Part shown: piece by piece, positions 16,981-27,689 of the stretch
How positions within the stretch are numbered: the stretch's first letter is position 1
Layout: each line of letters opens with the position of its first letter
Source: Myrica gale
Lineage: Eukaryota; Streptophyta; Magnoliopsida; Fagales; Myricaceae
Direction: 5' to 3'
Length of the DNA stretch: 64,000 nucleotides
Assembly (NCBI GenBank): GCA_963930655.1
Contig: OZ005605.1
Span: 19,289,501-19,353,500, forward strand
The notes under the pieces: generated by a model
The model's input: the letters and a program-made list of their open reading frames with translations, nothing else
Database searches by the model: none
What the model was told of the DNA's origin: nothing
Program-made: the position numbers and the translations under genes

Positions 16981-17200
16981 GGATGGTAGAATACGGAAGA
17001 CAGCAGCTACAGGGGGATGGGGATGGCAAGATACAGTAGTTATTGGAACCATTTGAGAGGGGGAGGGGGATGGCAAGATACGGTAGACAGTAGTTACCTG
17101 AACCATTTGAGAGGAGGGGGATGGCAAGATACGGTAGACAGTAGTTACCTGAACCATTTGAGAGGAGGGGGATGGCAGGATACGGTACACAGCAGCTGCC
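16981..17200. repeat. 51-bp minisatellite downstream of the protease
   Basis: The motif starting GGATGGCAAGATACGGTAGA recurs at 17,068, 17,119 and 17,170 (period 51), with more diverged units at 16,981 and 17,021. Each unit contains ACCATTTGAGAGG. Open frames on both strands here (such as 16,895-17,230 minus) only reflect the repeat. Confidence 0.85.
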
Positions 17201-17239
17201 AAAACCATTTGTGTTGTCTACCAAAGCCATTTGAGCATT

Positions 17240-18730
17240 TGAACTGCCAAAACCATTTGAGTGTTAGTAACAGAACTAACTCCCTACGTCTATTATGTCT
17301 ATTATTGTTTCTGTTTCCTCTCATTGAAAGAAGAAAAGGTGAAACTGCAGAAACTTCTATAAGGAATTCCTTGAACATCGTCGTGTTAGACTGGAGTGAG
17401 CGTTGTGTTGTGGTGTTGTGGTTAATAGAATCTAAAATTCACGGGAGAAAGCTCCACCACTAAGTCATGAGCATCTTTCATTGGTCTGCGTGACTTTGGG
17501 TATACCTAATGCTCCAAGATTTATGAACAGCGAGGTAGCTTGGCTGTGGAAGTTTTTGTCATTTTCCTCCACTGAAGTTCAAAAGTATAGCTTTTTTTTT
17601 TGTTAAACCAAAAGTAAAGCTTAATTAGCTGTAAGTTGGCGTTTTCTTCAAAACATTTGTTGGAATTACTTTGCGGTTGCTAAAAAGAAAAAAGAAGAAG
17701 AAGCACGTATCATGTTCGATACCCCTCCACGGATCTGTTTAAGCTGGGGGGCATGCCTTGCTCCTCGCTGGGCCTTAAAAAACTAACCATACTTTAAGAG
17801 GGATGTCTGTCCTTTAGAAGTTTAGAGAGAGTATTGTGCACTAATTTACTCATTTCCTCATCGCTTGTGGAAATCCTATCATCTATACGTGCACGCTTCT
17901 GGTACGGCTGCTGTATTTGTAATTTGTTTGCACTGCTGTCTTTCCGGGGCTCTTGTTGTGACGCTGGGAAGGGGGTACCTGCTAGTAGCTCCTGATCTGT
18001 GAGACTTTTTTTTTAAAAAAAAATATTTTTAAAGCTACTTTTTTCTTCTTCTTCTTAATGTTGGTTAGGTCCCATCCACTGTCCAAATTATGTCGACTAA
18101 AGACAAATTTTGCCCGTGAATCAGAGAACACAGGCACTGTCTTAGAGATTTCAAAACTTTGGGTTTCATTGGCTGAAGGTCTATATGAGATTTGGTGAAG
18201 ATTGGAACTTTTTTTTTTGTTTTTCAATGTGGAATATTAATTAATTATATTTGTTTCGTTGATTTTACTACGTTTTCTTAATCTGTTTCTTCAGATTGCG
18301 TCATTTAAGCTTTTATTGCGTACTGGGGGATCTTTTTGCTCTTTCTTAATTAGTTTTTATTCATAAAATTAATTTACACTCGGAATGGCAAAACATTTTA
18401 ATAAAAAAAAGATTATATATTTGGATCGGAGTTAAAACATTAATTACTGTAAAACCACCTCAACACATATAGAGAATTGTGGTTCACTTTTTCCTTCTAC
18501 AAACAAGGATAACTTACACTTTTCTCTCAATTGTTGTCTATACGATCGATTCCTTTGTGCCCCAGATCAAAACTTGCCCCGATATATGCTTTGGGATCAT
18601 GCTTATTTATTTGTAGGACATAGAAGCCAGAAGGCATATTTTTTCCTTGCGTTGAACATGTTTGTCGGAGTTAATCTAATAATATGTTGGAAAGAAAGAG
18701 CAGAAACAACAAACACGTATCGGGATGACA
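17240..18730. other. Non-coding stretch
   Basis: No coding exon, RNA gene or clear transposon end was recognised. It has several poly-A/T runs. Confidence 0.5.
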
Positions 18731-18732
18731 CC

Positions 18733-18937
18733 GGTTATTGTGTGAGTGAAGTTATTGTGTGAGTAGACGAGTGAGATTAGAAGTTGAGAAATCTAATGCC
18801 CAAAAAAAGGTCACGTCATTTAATGAAACCAGGTCGGTTTCGCGGGTTGGGTTTATTAAATGACGTGACATTTTTTCAGCCATTAGATTTCTCAACTTCT
18901 AATCTCACCCGTCCACTCACACAATTACACGATAACC
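18733..18937. mobile_element. Foldback MITE
   Basis: The left arm GAGATTAGAAGTTGAGAAAT pairs with its exact complement in the right arm, extended outward by GTGTGAGT(A/G)GACG and inward by GTCACGTCATTTAAT. Arms are about 90 bp. No target duplication was found. Confidence 0.75.
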
Positions 18938-19316
18938 TCAATCATAGAATAACTTTTGTCGTATCGAGATTGATATCCCCTCTACAGATCGGTGCGTGCT
19001 TCAAAGATGAAATAAGCAATATTTAACGCTTTCTCTCCCAGCTCCGAGAGAATCCAACGTACATTTGCACGCTTGTCGTTTGTGGCAGCTAATTTCCTTG
19101 GACCGCTTTCTTTCGTTCCCACGCAGGGAAGGGCATACTCGGCCCTCCACTGTAAATGGGTATGTTTTCCTAAAGAAATTCGAACCGCTTGCAGTGGCGG
19201 ATCCAGGATCAATTCTCATGGGGGTCGAACTTTACATGCAAAATGACAAGAATTTTTTTTTCTTCGTAATGCAAACAATTTTGTTAAAGTTAGAAAATTA
19301 AAGACTAAAACTTAAC

Positions 19317-20450
19317 CTCTGTATTTGTACAAGACTCAACAGAATTTCCATATTTCTCAATAAATGTAGTTCTGAGGTCACGTAGTTCTGGCAAATCAGC
19401 AAATCTGGCTGCTGCGTACATCAAAGAAGCTACAACTTCCTTGCACTTCTCAGGGCAATCCCTACGTTAATGGAAAAACAAAAGGTACAGGGGAAAAACG
19501 TGTTAATCTCATAGTAAACAACATTAGATTCACTACAACTAGAGTTTTTTTTTTGGTCTCATTTTAGTCTAAATTTATATATAAATGCTTAGAAGAAAAG
19601 AAATGTGTAAATGAAATAAACACATTCATGATATCTAGCTCCATAGCTCTCATTTCAGTTTCTTTTTCTACTTATTTCCCCTTTCAATAGGATTGGATAC
19701 ATTTCTCTTCCAGTAAATCAGTAAAAATCTCATCAGAAAGACAGAGATTGCATAAAGACATGAGGCAAGAATGCCATTTGATTGAGCATATTACATATCT
19801 ATAGGTTGGTTAGTCGCATGTACCTCTGCTGCTGCATAACAGAAAGATGACTGTAGATACATCCACAGAACTCCTCAATGAATTCGTAACAGGTTGACCT
19901 GTTCTGCTCAACTAGCAGCCCTTCAGCCTGTTCAGCATGTATACATGTTAAAATCTTTAGATAAAATATACTACGGTATCCTGTATTCCATTTTATCACG
20001 TGATAATAAGCAGAATAAGGTTGTAAGTTGTGTTCTATTGCTCCAGTAGTGTCAACTAAAATTAATCCTTTCAAGAATCCACAAAGAGGCAAATGATCAT
20101 TCATCAGTCAGATATTTGCTATTTTGTGAAGAAACAAAACTGTATTTGGGGTGAGTTCAGACCCATCCTTCCGACAAGTCAGATGAATTAAGTTACTTCA
20201 TTCATGGCATGGATCAACAACCTTTTACAAATGTAGGATCTGTTAGTTACTCCAAAAACAGTTACGGATCATGTTGGAAAGATTAAGCCCATGGTCTTCC
20301 GTTTCAGGTATGCTAAATAAGCACCTAAAATAACACCTAACTTTCACAAAACAAAGTAATTCAGCCGTAATGCTGTTCCAAGACTCAGCAATATTCTTCC
20401 TAAAAAGTTTCCTTCCTAAAGTTACACTAACGATCAAAGAAGTTCTCAAT
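19317..20450 (-). pseudogene. IST1-like (Vps4 regulator) gene fragment
   Basis: The exon 19,927-19,824 encodes AEGLLVEQNRSTCYEFIEEF, continuing to SVMQQQ plus AG. After GT-AG splicing it joins in phase to 19,461-19,317, which encodes DCPEKCKEVVASLMYAAARF, then LPELRDLRTTFIEKYGN, ending at a GTTAAG donor. This is the second half of the IST1/DUF292 domain, closest in memory to the At1g13340-like plant subfamily. IST1 proteins bind Vps4 and ESCRT-III in multivesicular-body sorting. A decayed upstream exon may lie at 20,355-20,450 (RKLFRKNIAES resembles KFLKKDIADL). No downstream exon is present, because the hAT terminus intervenes. The fragment is probably captured and non-functional. The two main exons are free of stops. 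Confidence 0.7.
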
Positions 20451-21490
20451 TTCCAAATATATTACTAAATCCCAGCATTTGTTACAATCAAAAGTTATGT
20501 TCACAGGCACAATGCTGCAAATAGAATCAACACCATAATTACAAGCAAGTCAACCTCAGCAGTGTCTCCTACTTGTTATGCCTCATGATGTACCCAATTA
20601 TCCAGAAACGGATTTACAACGACTCGTAAATGACAACCCGGCCGATAAAATATCTGAAAAATACTCTGATGGGGTTGCATAAGAACTGAGAAAGACATAT
20701 TTTAGCATTTTTTTATATGTATATATATATATATATATAAGTAAAATAAATATGGACAGAAAGAGCATTTCAAAAAAGTAAAACTGAACTAAGCTCAAAA
20801 AATGGGTCAAATTACCCTATCCCCTAATTAAAGGAAAGAAAAACTCTGCAATTTCATTTCTAACTTTTTCTCTGCTTCTTAACACTTCTAAGTCTAAAAC
20901 TAAATGAGTTCCCCAACAAAGGAAAAGAAAGATTAAAGCACCAAAACTCAACCTAATAGAAGCGCTATCTTCAACGGAAAAACAGAATTTAAAGAGGTAA
21001 AGCCCACTGACCACTCACAACCACAAAAATGAAACGAAAAAAAAAAACTGCCAGTGCCAGAGCTCTCTACCATGCCCATTAAACATAAAAGTGAAAAAAG
21101 TGAAACCGCCCCACCAACTCTTTTAACGTTTTAACGAATGGGTTATCCCCCAATTTCGAAAGAAGGAACAACAAAACACTCTTTTGACTGTACGAACTGT
21201 ACCTTCTCTGGTTCCTCTTATTGTTCTTCTCCTACTCTGCAACACTTTTCATTCTCCAGAGCACTGGCGGACAGGTCGTCACCGGAGAAGGTCCGAGCAT
21301 CTTCGTCCGACGGTAAGCGTATTTTCTTGCCGAAGAGCCTGATGGCAGGGTCTTTATTTTCTTGCATTTTCTGGGCAACCAAGCAGCAGGGGGCAGGGGG
21401 AAACGCGCGAGGTTTTTCTTTGGGCTAGGGGGTCTCGGTTGGCATTGGACGTAAGTACTGCTTAAACAAAGAGGTAGATGCCACGTCAAC

Positions 21491-21530
21491 ACAGCAGAGG
21501 GTGAAACGACGTCGTTTCACCCTCTGCTGT
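21491..21530. repeat. 40-bp perfect palindrome
   Basis: ACAGCAGAGGGTGAAACGAC is followed immediately by its exact reverse complement with no spacer. It can extrude a 20-bp cruciform stem. The centre AAACGACGTCGTTT includes a GACGTC (CRE/TGA-like) core. It lies inside the hAT-type element. Confidence 0.95.
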
Positions 21531-21759
21531 TTAAAAAAAAATAAAAAGGCATGGGCCAAGGGGATCGGGCCCAGGTTTTTATGTAGAAAATATGATTGTA
21601 GTTGGCCTGGGCTGAGCCTGATGGGTGTCGGCCCAGACCAACTTATTTAAAAAAAAAAAATTGCTAAGTAATTTTTTGTTTTTGGGAGGTGAAGGGTATC
21701 GGCTGATACCCTTCGCCCCCCCCCCCCCCCCCCCTCCGCCTCTGAACTGTCCGCTTGAA

Positions 21760-22880
21760 ACCTTTGGGATGTTGGGTAGTTCCAAGTATTCGAGTTTACT
21801 TGTGTGCGAGCTTAGTTTGTTTAAGAATCTTACACTATCTAATTAAATATCATATAGGCTTAGTTTGTTGTCTTGATTATTCAAGGAGCTTAATTATTAG
21901 CCTCGTCATGACCAGCGGTTTTGACTTTGACATACGTCAGTTTCTGTCAATTTTTTTGTCTTCTTTCAAGCGTGCTCATGCGTTGAACCCAAGAGTTTCT
22001 CTGTATAAAATCCTTTGCCCGTCTCTTTTAATCTCTAGAAAATCCATCCTGAAACATGCATCTTTATTTGTATGACACAGAAGGGCATGTTTTGAAGTGT
22101 TTTGTCAACCGGCCACGCTACAAAGTGGCTAGCTAGGTGAATGTGCGCAGCTCCTCAAGAAAAAAAATAAGAGAGAGAGAAGAGAAAAGAGTTTGAAACT
22201 CGATCGATCCCTTTCTGTTCCTGAGAAAATCGATCATTTCAAACTGGGCAGCGTGCTGAAGTGTTCTCAGGGTTTTAGCATCTAATACGTGTATATAGAA
22301 AACCCCATGCAATGACCCGAGAGGGGCCACGGATTCACGTTTGTTCGTGCAATTGTATAGGAGGCAAAACGTGGGTATCCCAAAGACTGCGGAAAGCTCA
22401 CATAATCAGAGATGTTACGTGAACGAAGAGGCTTCAATGATTAGGTCGGTTGAGAGGGACAGTATCATAGATTCATAGATAGGTATATGCACCCACGCAA
22501 AGCTTCCAATTAGCCGTCCAAACTGAGCTCAGAAAGAACTACTGCAGGCTGCAGCTAACAAATCAGATAAGACTTCAATGAGTTGGGCGGGGTTGGTGAA
22601 AATGTCATGAGCTTTGGTTGTTGGGCGCCTTTTGGCTTTCACTTGTTAAACTACATTCCAAATTAAGCTGTGGTTCCAACAGATCAAGTCCTTTTATCTT
22701 ATCTTTAAATATAAAAGGCCAAAAAAAAAGTCCTTTTAACTTTTTGGGTGTCGATTCGCAAAAGCTGCTTTATCCTCTTTCGCCCTTTTGACCTTTACTT
22801 GGCTTCTTCACTTAACTTCACCTGCAAGTCGATTGAAGTAGTCCAGAAAAAGAAAATCCTAGAAAAAAAAAGTCGATTGA
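21760..22880. other. Non-coding stretch
   Basis: No gene or transposon ends were recognised; open frames at 21,755-22,075 and 22,133-22,330 have no recognisable domain. Confidence 0.5.
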
Positions 22881-23245
22881 AGTATAAACATACTTTAAAT
22901 CCTCCAATTATAAAGTTTTGATACATTATCCTACAAATTATTATTTTTGCTATATATCCATCAACTACTATTTTATACACTTTGACACCCTCTTAAATTA
23001 TTTTTTTGATAAAAAATAAATATTTAGCGTGTTAATGACAATTTGATCCTCGTAATCTTATTGACGGATACATTTTTACAAGAGTAGAATCAAAGGCCAA
23101 AAAGTCAATTTTCATTAAATTTGTCTAAATTTTTTATAGAGGGTGTAAAGTATCCGAAATTAGTAGTTCGTAAGTGTAATATGATAAAAATAATAATTTA
23201 AAGTGTTAAAAACTCTATAATTTGAGTGTAAAATGCAATTTTTTT
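22881..23245. repeat. Foldback MITE, TTTGCACC-type family
   Basis: The layout is like 12,322-12,709: the left arm has ATTATTTTTGCTATATATCC and ACTTTGACACCCTC, and the right arm has GAGGGTGTAAAGTATCCGAA and GATAAAAATAATAATTT. Ends are degenerate. Confidence 0.6.
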
Positions 23246-23864
23246 TTTCTAGATTGAATCAGAGTAAGACAAACCAAAAGATTAAAGTTGAATGTAATTA
23301 TCTGCCCAATTTCTCAAAGCTTACATACCAATACAATGAAAATAAAGATTCAAAAGCACTAACAGCTAAAAAAGGTGATATTAACTTCCATAGATTGCTG
23401 GAATTAAGTAAATATTTTTAATTTGGAATAGTCTTTCCATTACTTTGTGACATCATTTTTTGTGAAGTAGAAGTCGATCTAAAAGCTAATACCCAATAGC
23501 AGTCGAGAAAGATACACCCGTTACAAAAGAATATAAGAACCATATCCAACGATGATAACGATAGAGAAGTACCACAACTAGCACCAAATTAATTACCAAT
23601 AGCGGCCCTTCCAATTCCCTTTGCTAGCTATAGTAAGAGGAGCCACATCCTCTACATCAAAATATAATTGAGGAATTATATATTATGCATACATGATTAA
23701 GTGTGCAAGTCTTTCTGGACATTTCACCAATCATTTGGATATATATAATATATAGTTTTAATTAATTTTAAGTCCAAACAAAAAAGTTTTGCTACAGCTA
23801 TAATTCAATATCTAAGATTAACATGAATTCATCCAGCTGCTTGCGCAAACACTTTTGAGGCTGC

Positions 23865-24060
23865 GTTTGTGTTATAAAATTTTACCCCCTTTAAAATTTT
23901 AACACAATAAAATATTACAATATAATTCATCTCTCCCTTATCAAATTAATTATTACTTTTCATTATAAAAATATAAAAAAAAATTACCTCTTCACTTTTT
24001 CAATAAATTTAAGACTTAAAATTTTAAAAGCACCCAAATTTTACAGAAACAAACGGACCG
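23865..24060. repeat. Small MITE-like repeat
   Basis: The ends GCTGCGTTTGTGTTATAAAATTTT and AAATTTTACAGAAACAAACGGACC are roughly inverted around CGTTTGT. The interior is AT-rich. No clear duplication. Confidence 0.4.
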
Positions 24061-24550
24061 TGAGTCCACCAACTTACTAACTTTCATTCATGATCGCGTG
24101 GTCCTAATACCAAACGTAACGTGTCTGGACTGGTCTTTCTAAATTTTTATCATTTTTCCACAGAATGAATCCAGGGTCATCGGGAGACATACGTGGACAC
24201 CACCTAATGGAGCAAAAATAATTCTACAAACACATAGCTAGTTTCAAAACTAGGTACAGCTTTGTCGTTTTATCTTCATTAAATTGTTTAGTTACGTTCT
24301 TTTGTCTTTATGCATGATTACGAATTTGCTTTTAGTTTATTATTTAAACAAGTCAATGTCTTTAAAAACAAAAGCATGCAAAGTGTCCCTCCAATCAAAA
24401 AACCGAAAAAATTGGCATATCCCAATATCCATCCATTGAATCCCACGATCCCATGCTCATATAGACAAGACCCACGGGATTCCATGTTCATCGTATAGTT
24501 CACAGCCAAGCTATCTAACCGCCGACTATTGTTGTCATCTGTTCTCCTTT

Positions 24551-24560
24551 TGCCACGTGG
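24551..24560. promoter_or_regulatory. ABRE/G-box in the MAPKKK promoter
   Basis: TGCCACGTGG contains the ACGT core of an ABA-response element. It lies about 85 bp upstream of a TATA-like sequence and about 200 bp before the MAPKKK start codon. Arabidopsis MAPKKK17/18 are known to be ABA-induced, so the element fits, but function is inferred. Confidence 0.55.
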
Positions 24561-24637
24561 AGCCCCAAAAGTGAGTTCCTGCATTAAGCCAATTATGCAA
24601 CAACCTTTAGTTATATGACTTTGCGGCCTGCGGGGAT

Positions 24638-24647
24638 GTATATATAC
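24638..24647 (+). promoter_or_regulatory. TATA box of the MAPKKK gene
   Basis: GTATATATAC lies about 115 bp upstream of the ATG at 24,760, with a C/A-rich leader between. Position and sequence fit a core promoter. Confidence 0.55.
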
Positions 24648-24759
24648 ATATGTCAAGCACCATTAAGCCCCCACCAAACAACACAGACAAACATACCAAA
24701 CTTTCCCCAACGTTTCAGCGCCTCTTTAACTTAGGTAGCTCGCTATCTCTGTCCTCTAA

Positions 24760-26307
24760 ATGGCCTGGACCAGGGGATGGACCATCGGCAGGGGCTCGTC
24801 CGCCACAGTCTCCATTGCTATGGCTCACGGGTCCGGTCAAGTTCTTGCCGTCAAGTCGACCGAGCTCGCACAATCAGAACTCCTCCAAAGGGAACAGAGG
24901 ACGCTGTCTACATTAGATTGTCCTCAAATTGTAGCATACAAAGGATGCGATATTACTTGTGAAAATGGTGGGCTTCTATACAATGTTTTCATGGAATATG
25001 CACCCGATGGCACGCTTGTTGATGCAATTCGCAGCAAAGGTGGTCACTTAGATGAGGCCACGATCAAAGTATACACACGCAGCATTCTATTGGGGCTTCA
25101 ATATCTTCACTCTAATGGTATAGTTCATTGTGACATCAAGGGTCGCAATCTTTTAGTCACGAATGACGGGTTGAAGATCGCTGATTTGGGCTGTGCTCGA
25201 CGGGTGGACGACGTGTCAAGCGCCGGTTCTTCAATTGCCGGCACGCCGGTGTTCATGGCGCCGGAGGTGGCCCGTGGAGAGGAACAGGGGTTCCCTGCAG
25301 ACGTGTGGGCTCTTGGATGCACCGTGATCGAGATGGCTACCGGAAGGGCCCCGTGGCCCGATGTTTCGGACCCCGTATCCGCCCTTTACCGAATTGGGTT
25401 CTCGGGCGATGTCCCGGAGGCTCCTATGTTCATGTCGAAGCAAGCGAAGGATTTCTTGGACAAGTGCTTGAAGCGGGACCCAGTAGATAGGTGGTCAACC
25501 TGTGAACTTCTTAAGCATGCGTTTCTTGAAGACCCTTTATCTCCTTTGCAGCAAGTCAACAATTTTAACGCAGATACCCCAACATGTGTGTTGGATCAAG
25601 GCTTTTGGGATTCAATGGGAGAGGTAGAGACAACTCCGGATCCGACCCATAAAAGTTCTTTAGGGACTCCTCTGGAGAGAATCGGGCAATTGAGTAGTGA
25701 AATCAGCATGACATCGTCCCAAAGAATGCCTAATTGGGTGCGGGATGAACAGTGGGTTACAGTGAGAAGCAATAGAAACAAAGAACCAGACAATTTCATT
25801 TGCAGCCAGGACTGTGACTTGTTAAACGCAAATGAGCCCGCGACAGCTGGTGGGACAGACACCCTTCGGGTTATTCAATTTCAGCCCAACGAGTTGGTAT
25901 ATTCCAGTGAACCCACTTCGACGAGTCGAATGGAGGCATCTAATATGACAACTCCCAGAAGCAGCAGCAGCAGTAATAGACCTAGAAAAATTAGGAATAT
26001 GGAGACGGGTAAGAAAAGCATCACATTGATGGCCTATGAGTGTACAAAGGGGGTCTTAAAGGTTAACAAAGATGTATTATATGGAAAAGTTCATCCGAGA
26101 ATAACAAACGCATGTTTTCTTCATGCTTGGTTACTTTCTTGCTTTCCGACACACACGATCCAGTTTCATGCTTGTCATATTTTAGCCAAGACAGGGCAGC
26201 TAAGTGGCTTTGCTATAGCTGGGCCCAATCTAATTTCACGACCAGACCATTATGAATACTGGGTTCCTTTTTCACGAGTCAAAAAAATGGGTCGGGTTAC
26301 GTTTTAA
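24760..26307 (+). CDS. MAPKKK17/18-like protein kinase
   Basis: A single open frame of 515 codons, intron-less as is usual in this MAPKKK clade. Residues about 3-260 form a kinase domain: glycine loop GRGSSATV (10-17), catalytic lysine AVKS (K32), HCDIKGRN (D125), DLG at 142-144 in place of the usual DFG, and APE (167-169). The N-terminus MAWTRGWTIGRGSSATVS is typical of the MEKK-type MAPKKK17/18 group, which phosphorylates MAP2Ks in ABA and stress signalling. The conserved tail motif WVRDEQWVTVRSN is present near residue 330. The last roughly 90 residues have no family resemblance I recognise; a donor-like GGTAAGA at 26,008 could remove them by splicing or they may be readthrough into flanking DNA. 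The ATG is preceded by a plausible leader and TATA box. Confidence 0.88.
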   Translation: MAWTRGWTIGRGSSATVSIAMAHGSGQVLAVKSTELAQSELLQREQRTLSTLDCPQIVAYKGCDITCENGGLLYNVFMEYAPDGTLVDAIRSKGGHLDEATIKVYTRSILLGLQYLHSNGIVHCDIKGRNLLVTNDGLKIADLGCARRVDDVSSAGSSIAGTPVFMAPEVARGEEQGFPADVWALGCTVIEMATGRAPWPDVSDPVSALYRIGFSGDVPEAPMFMSKQAKDFLDKCLKRDPVDRWSTCELLKHAFLEDPLSPLQQVNNFNADTPTCVLDQGFWDSMGEVETTPDPTHKSSLGTPLERIGQLSSEISMTSSQRMPNWVRDEQWVTVRSNRNKEPDNFICSQDCDLLNANEPATAGGTDTLRVIQFQPNELVYSSEPTSTSRMEASNMTTPRSSSSSNRPRKIRNMETGKKSITLMAYECTKGVLKVNKDVLYGKVHPRITNACFLHAWLLSCFPTHTIQFHACHILAKTGQLSGFAIAGPNLISRPDHYEYWVPFSRVKKMGRVTF

Positions 26308-26713
26308 GATATGCCAGGCCAAACTGGGACCTGGGGGTACAACTAGGCCCGCCTGCAAGCAGAACTGGCCTGCACCAACTATCAAATTAAAAGGCCTTTA
26401 AACAACCATAATAAATCAAGCCGTAACGAGAATCTTAAAACCTCCTTGCTTGGGAGAGAGAGACAGCCATATATGAACCTCGAGCCTACTCGTTCTTCTT
26501 CAGATAGGAGATAGATTCTAGTTGACCATGAAAGCCATATAGCTCACAGCCATATTTAAGATTCACGCTTTAATCCCTTTAGACAATTCAGTTATTCAGA
26601 AACTTTATCCGTCTAACTCATTAGAAGTTTCTTGCAATGCAAAGTTAAGACAACCAGTCGGGAGGAGGTTGAGCGCGCTCCAGGTGGGAACCAACTTCCG
26701 ACAAATCTTAAGG

Positions 26714-26815
26714 CTAGCTTTCTGCAGCGCCATTCTTCCCATCTGCAACTCGTTTCTTCAAGTACTTAGTGAGCACGTACGGGGCAATCCAACGAGGTCC
26801 GATTGGTAAGTCAAC
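26714..26815 (-). pseudogene. Isolated terminal coding exon, unidentified
   Basis: On the minus strand, an acceptor GTATTAG at 26,816 is followed by an open 33-codon exon (VDLPIGPRWIAPYVLTKYLK, continuing KRVADGKNGAAES) and TAG. Composition looks coding (balanced, basic/hydrophobic), and the stop is followed by 3'-like sequence. I do not recognise the family and saw no matching upstream exon nearby, so it may be a stray gene fragment. Confidence 0.35.
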
Positions 26816-26829
26816 CTAATACCTAATTA

Positions 26830-27530
26830 AACAGTACGGCTTGATAAGCTCAACCTCTACCTAAAAATGTGTTGTTTTGCTAAAGCAAGAAGAACCTAGT
26901 GGCTCTCCTTGTACTTATAACTTGGTCCCACCTAAGACATCTTCTGATTTATCAAATGCCAAGTAGTGCTCATCATCACCCACCATGAAAAGCTTTTTCC
27001 TTTTTATTAAGACGTTGTTTGGCTATGAATTGATTTTCATGGATATGTTTCTTTCAAGTCGTACGACCAAACAATAATAAATCACAAGCCTTCTGAATGA
27101 GAAAAAAATCCCCCATCTCTCCATCGGATTTACAGAGGTACCTGCAAGTGGGTAAGTAACTTCACTTGGAAGAGAGGGTCAGAGGATCAGAGGCTGACTT
27201 TTAAGTTTTTAACCCATGCTGGACGGTGAAAACCATGACATGATTGCACTACCAGAAAAGAAAAAGAGAAAAAGAAAGGAAAGTACAGCATTACTTCAAA
27301 ACAAATCATGAAAGCGGCAGCTTAATTTGACCTGAGTAAGAAGCAACTACGAACAACCAATTTTTGTTTGGGGGCAAGCCAATCTTTTTGCAGCAAAATC
27401 TTAGGCTAATACTTTTCAATATAGCTAGGCTAACGAAGGGTACTATCGAAAAAGGGGAACTGTTTACATGAATCTTAATTCTAAGTTGAACTCTTAGAAA
27501 AATTTGTTAAGTTCCATTTATAAATATTCC
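26830..27530. other. Non-coding stretch
   Basis: No gene is seen. At 27,247 CACTACCAGAAAAG resembles a CACTA terminal repeat but has no matching partner duplication. Confidence 0.4.
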
Positions 27531-27531
27531 A

Positions 27532-27687
27532 ATAAATTACTTCTCTTGCTCAAAAGAGCTATCACTATCTCTTGGAAGACACTACTACTCAAGTGCCTCC
27601 GTCACAGTTCTTATAAATTACTTCTCTTGCTCAAAAGAACGATTCTGCACTTGAGTAGTAGTGTCATCCAAGAGAAAGTGATAGCGT
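27532..27687. repeat. Hairpin with overlapping 26-bp direct repeat
   Basis: 27,557-27,596 pairs with 27,647-27,687 (about 37 of 40 positions; shared core GACACTACTACTCAAGTGC). ATAAATTACTTCTCTTGCTC plus CAAAAGA occurs both at 27,532-27,557 and in the loop at 27,613-27,638. The short open frame 27,504-27,707 merely crosses it. It could be a foldback element or a small-RNA precursor; there is no direct evidence for transcription. Confidence 0.7.
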
Positions 27688-27689
27688 CC

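Larger units (their letters stand above)
19192..21749. mobile_element. hAT-type element carrying IST1-like exons
   Basis: The left end CAGTGGCGGATCCAGG and the right end (reverse complement CAGTTCAGAGGCGGAG) share CAGT and GGCGGA. An 8-bp duplication, ACCGCTTG (19,184-19,191) versus TCCGCTTG (21,750-21,757), matches at 7 of 8 positions. The 2,558-bp interior has no transposase but contains minus-strand exons of an IST1-like gene, so this is a non-autonomous element carrying host sequence. A 40-bp perfect palindrome lies near its right end, followed by a long C run. Confidence 0.72.

Noticed and set aside
16895..17463. Overlapping open frames of 77-148 codons
   Set aside because: They are readings of the 51-bp minisatellite in several frames, not genes.
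21138..21492. Open frames on both strands in the hAT-type element
   Set aside because: No recognised motif; they may be leader sequence of the captured gene, but this cannot be shown.
27247..27262. CACTACCAGAAAAG as left end of the CACTA element
   Set aside because: The flanking 3 bp (TTG) do not match those after the right end (TCA), and no subterminal repeats lie nearby for more than 2 kb.
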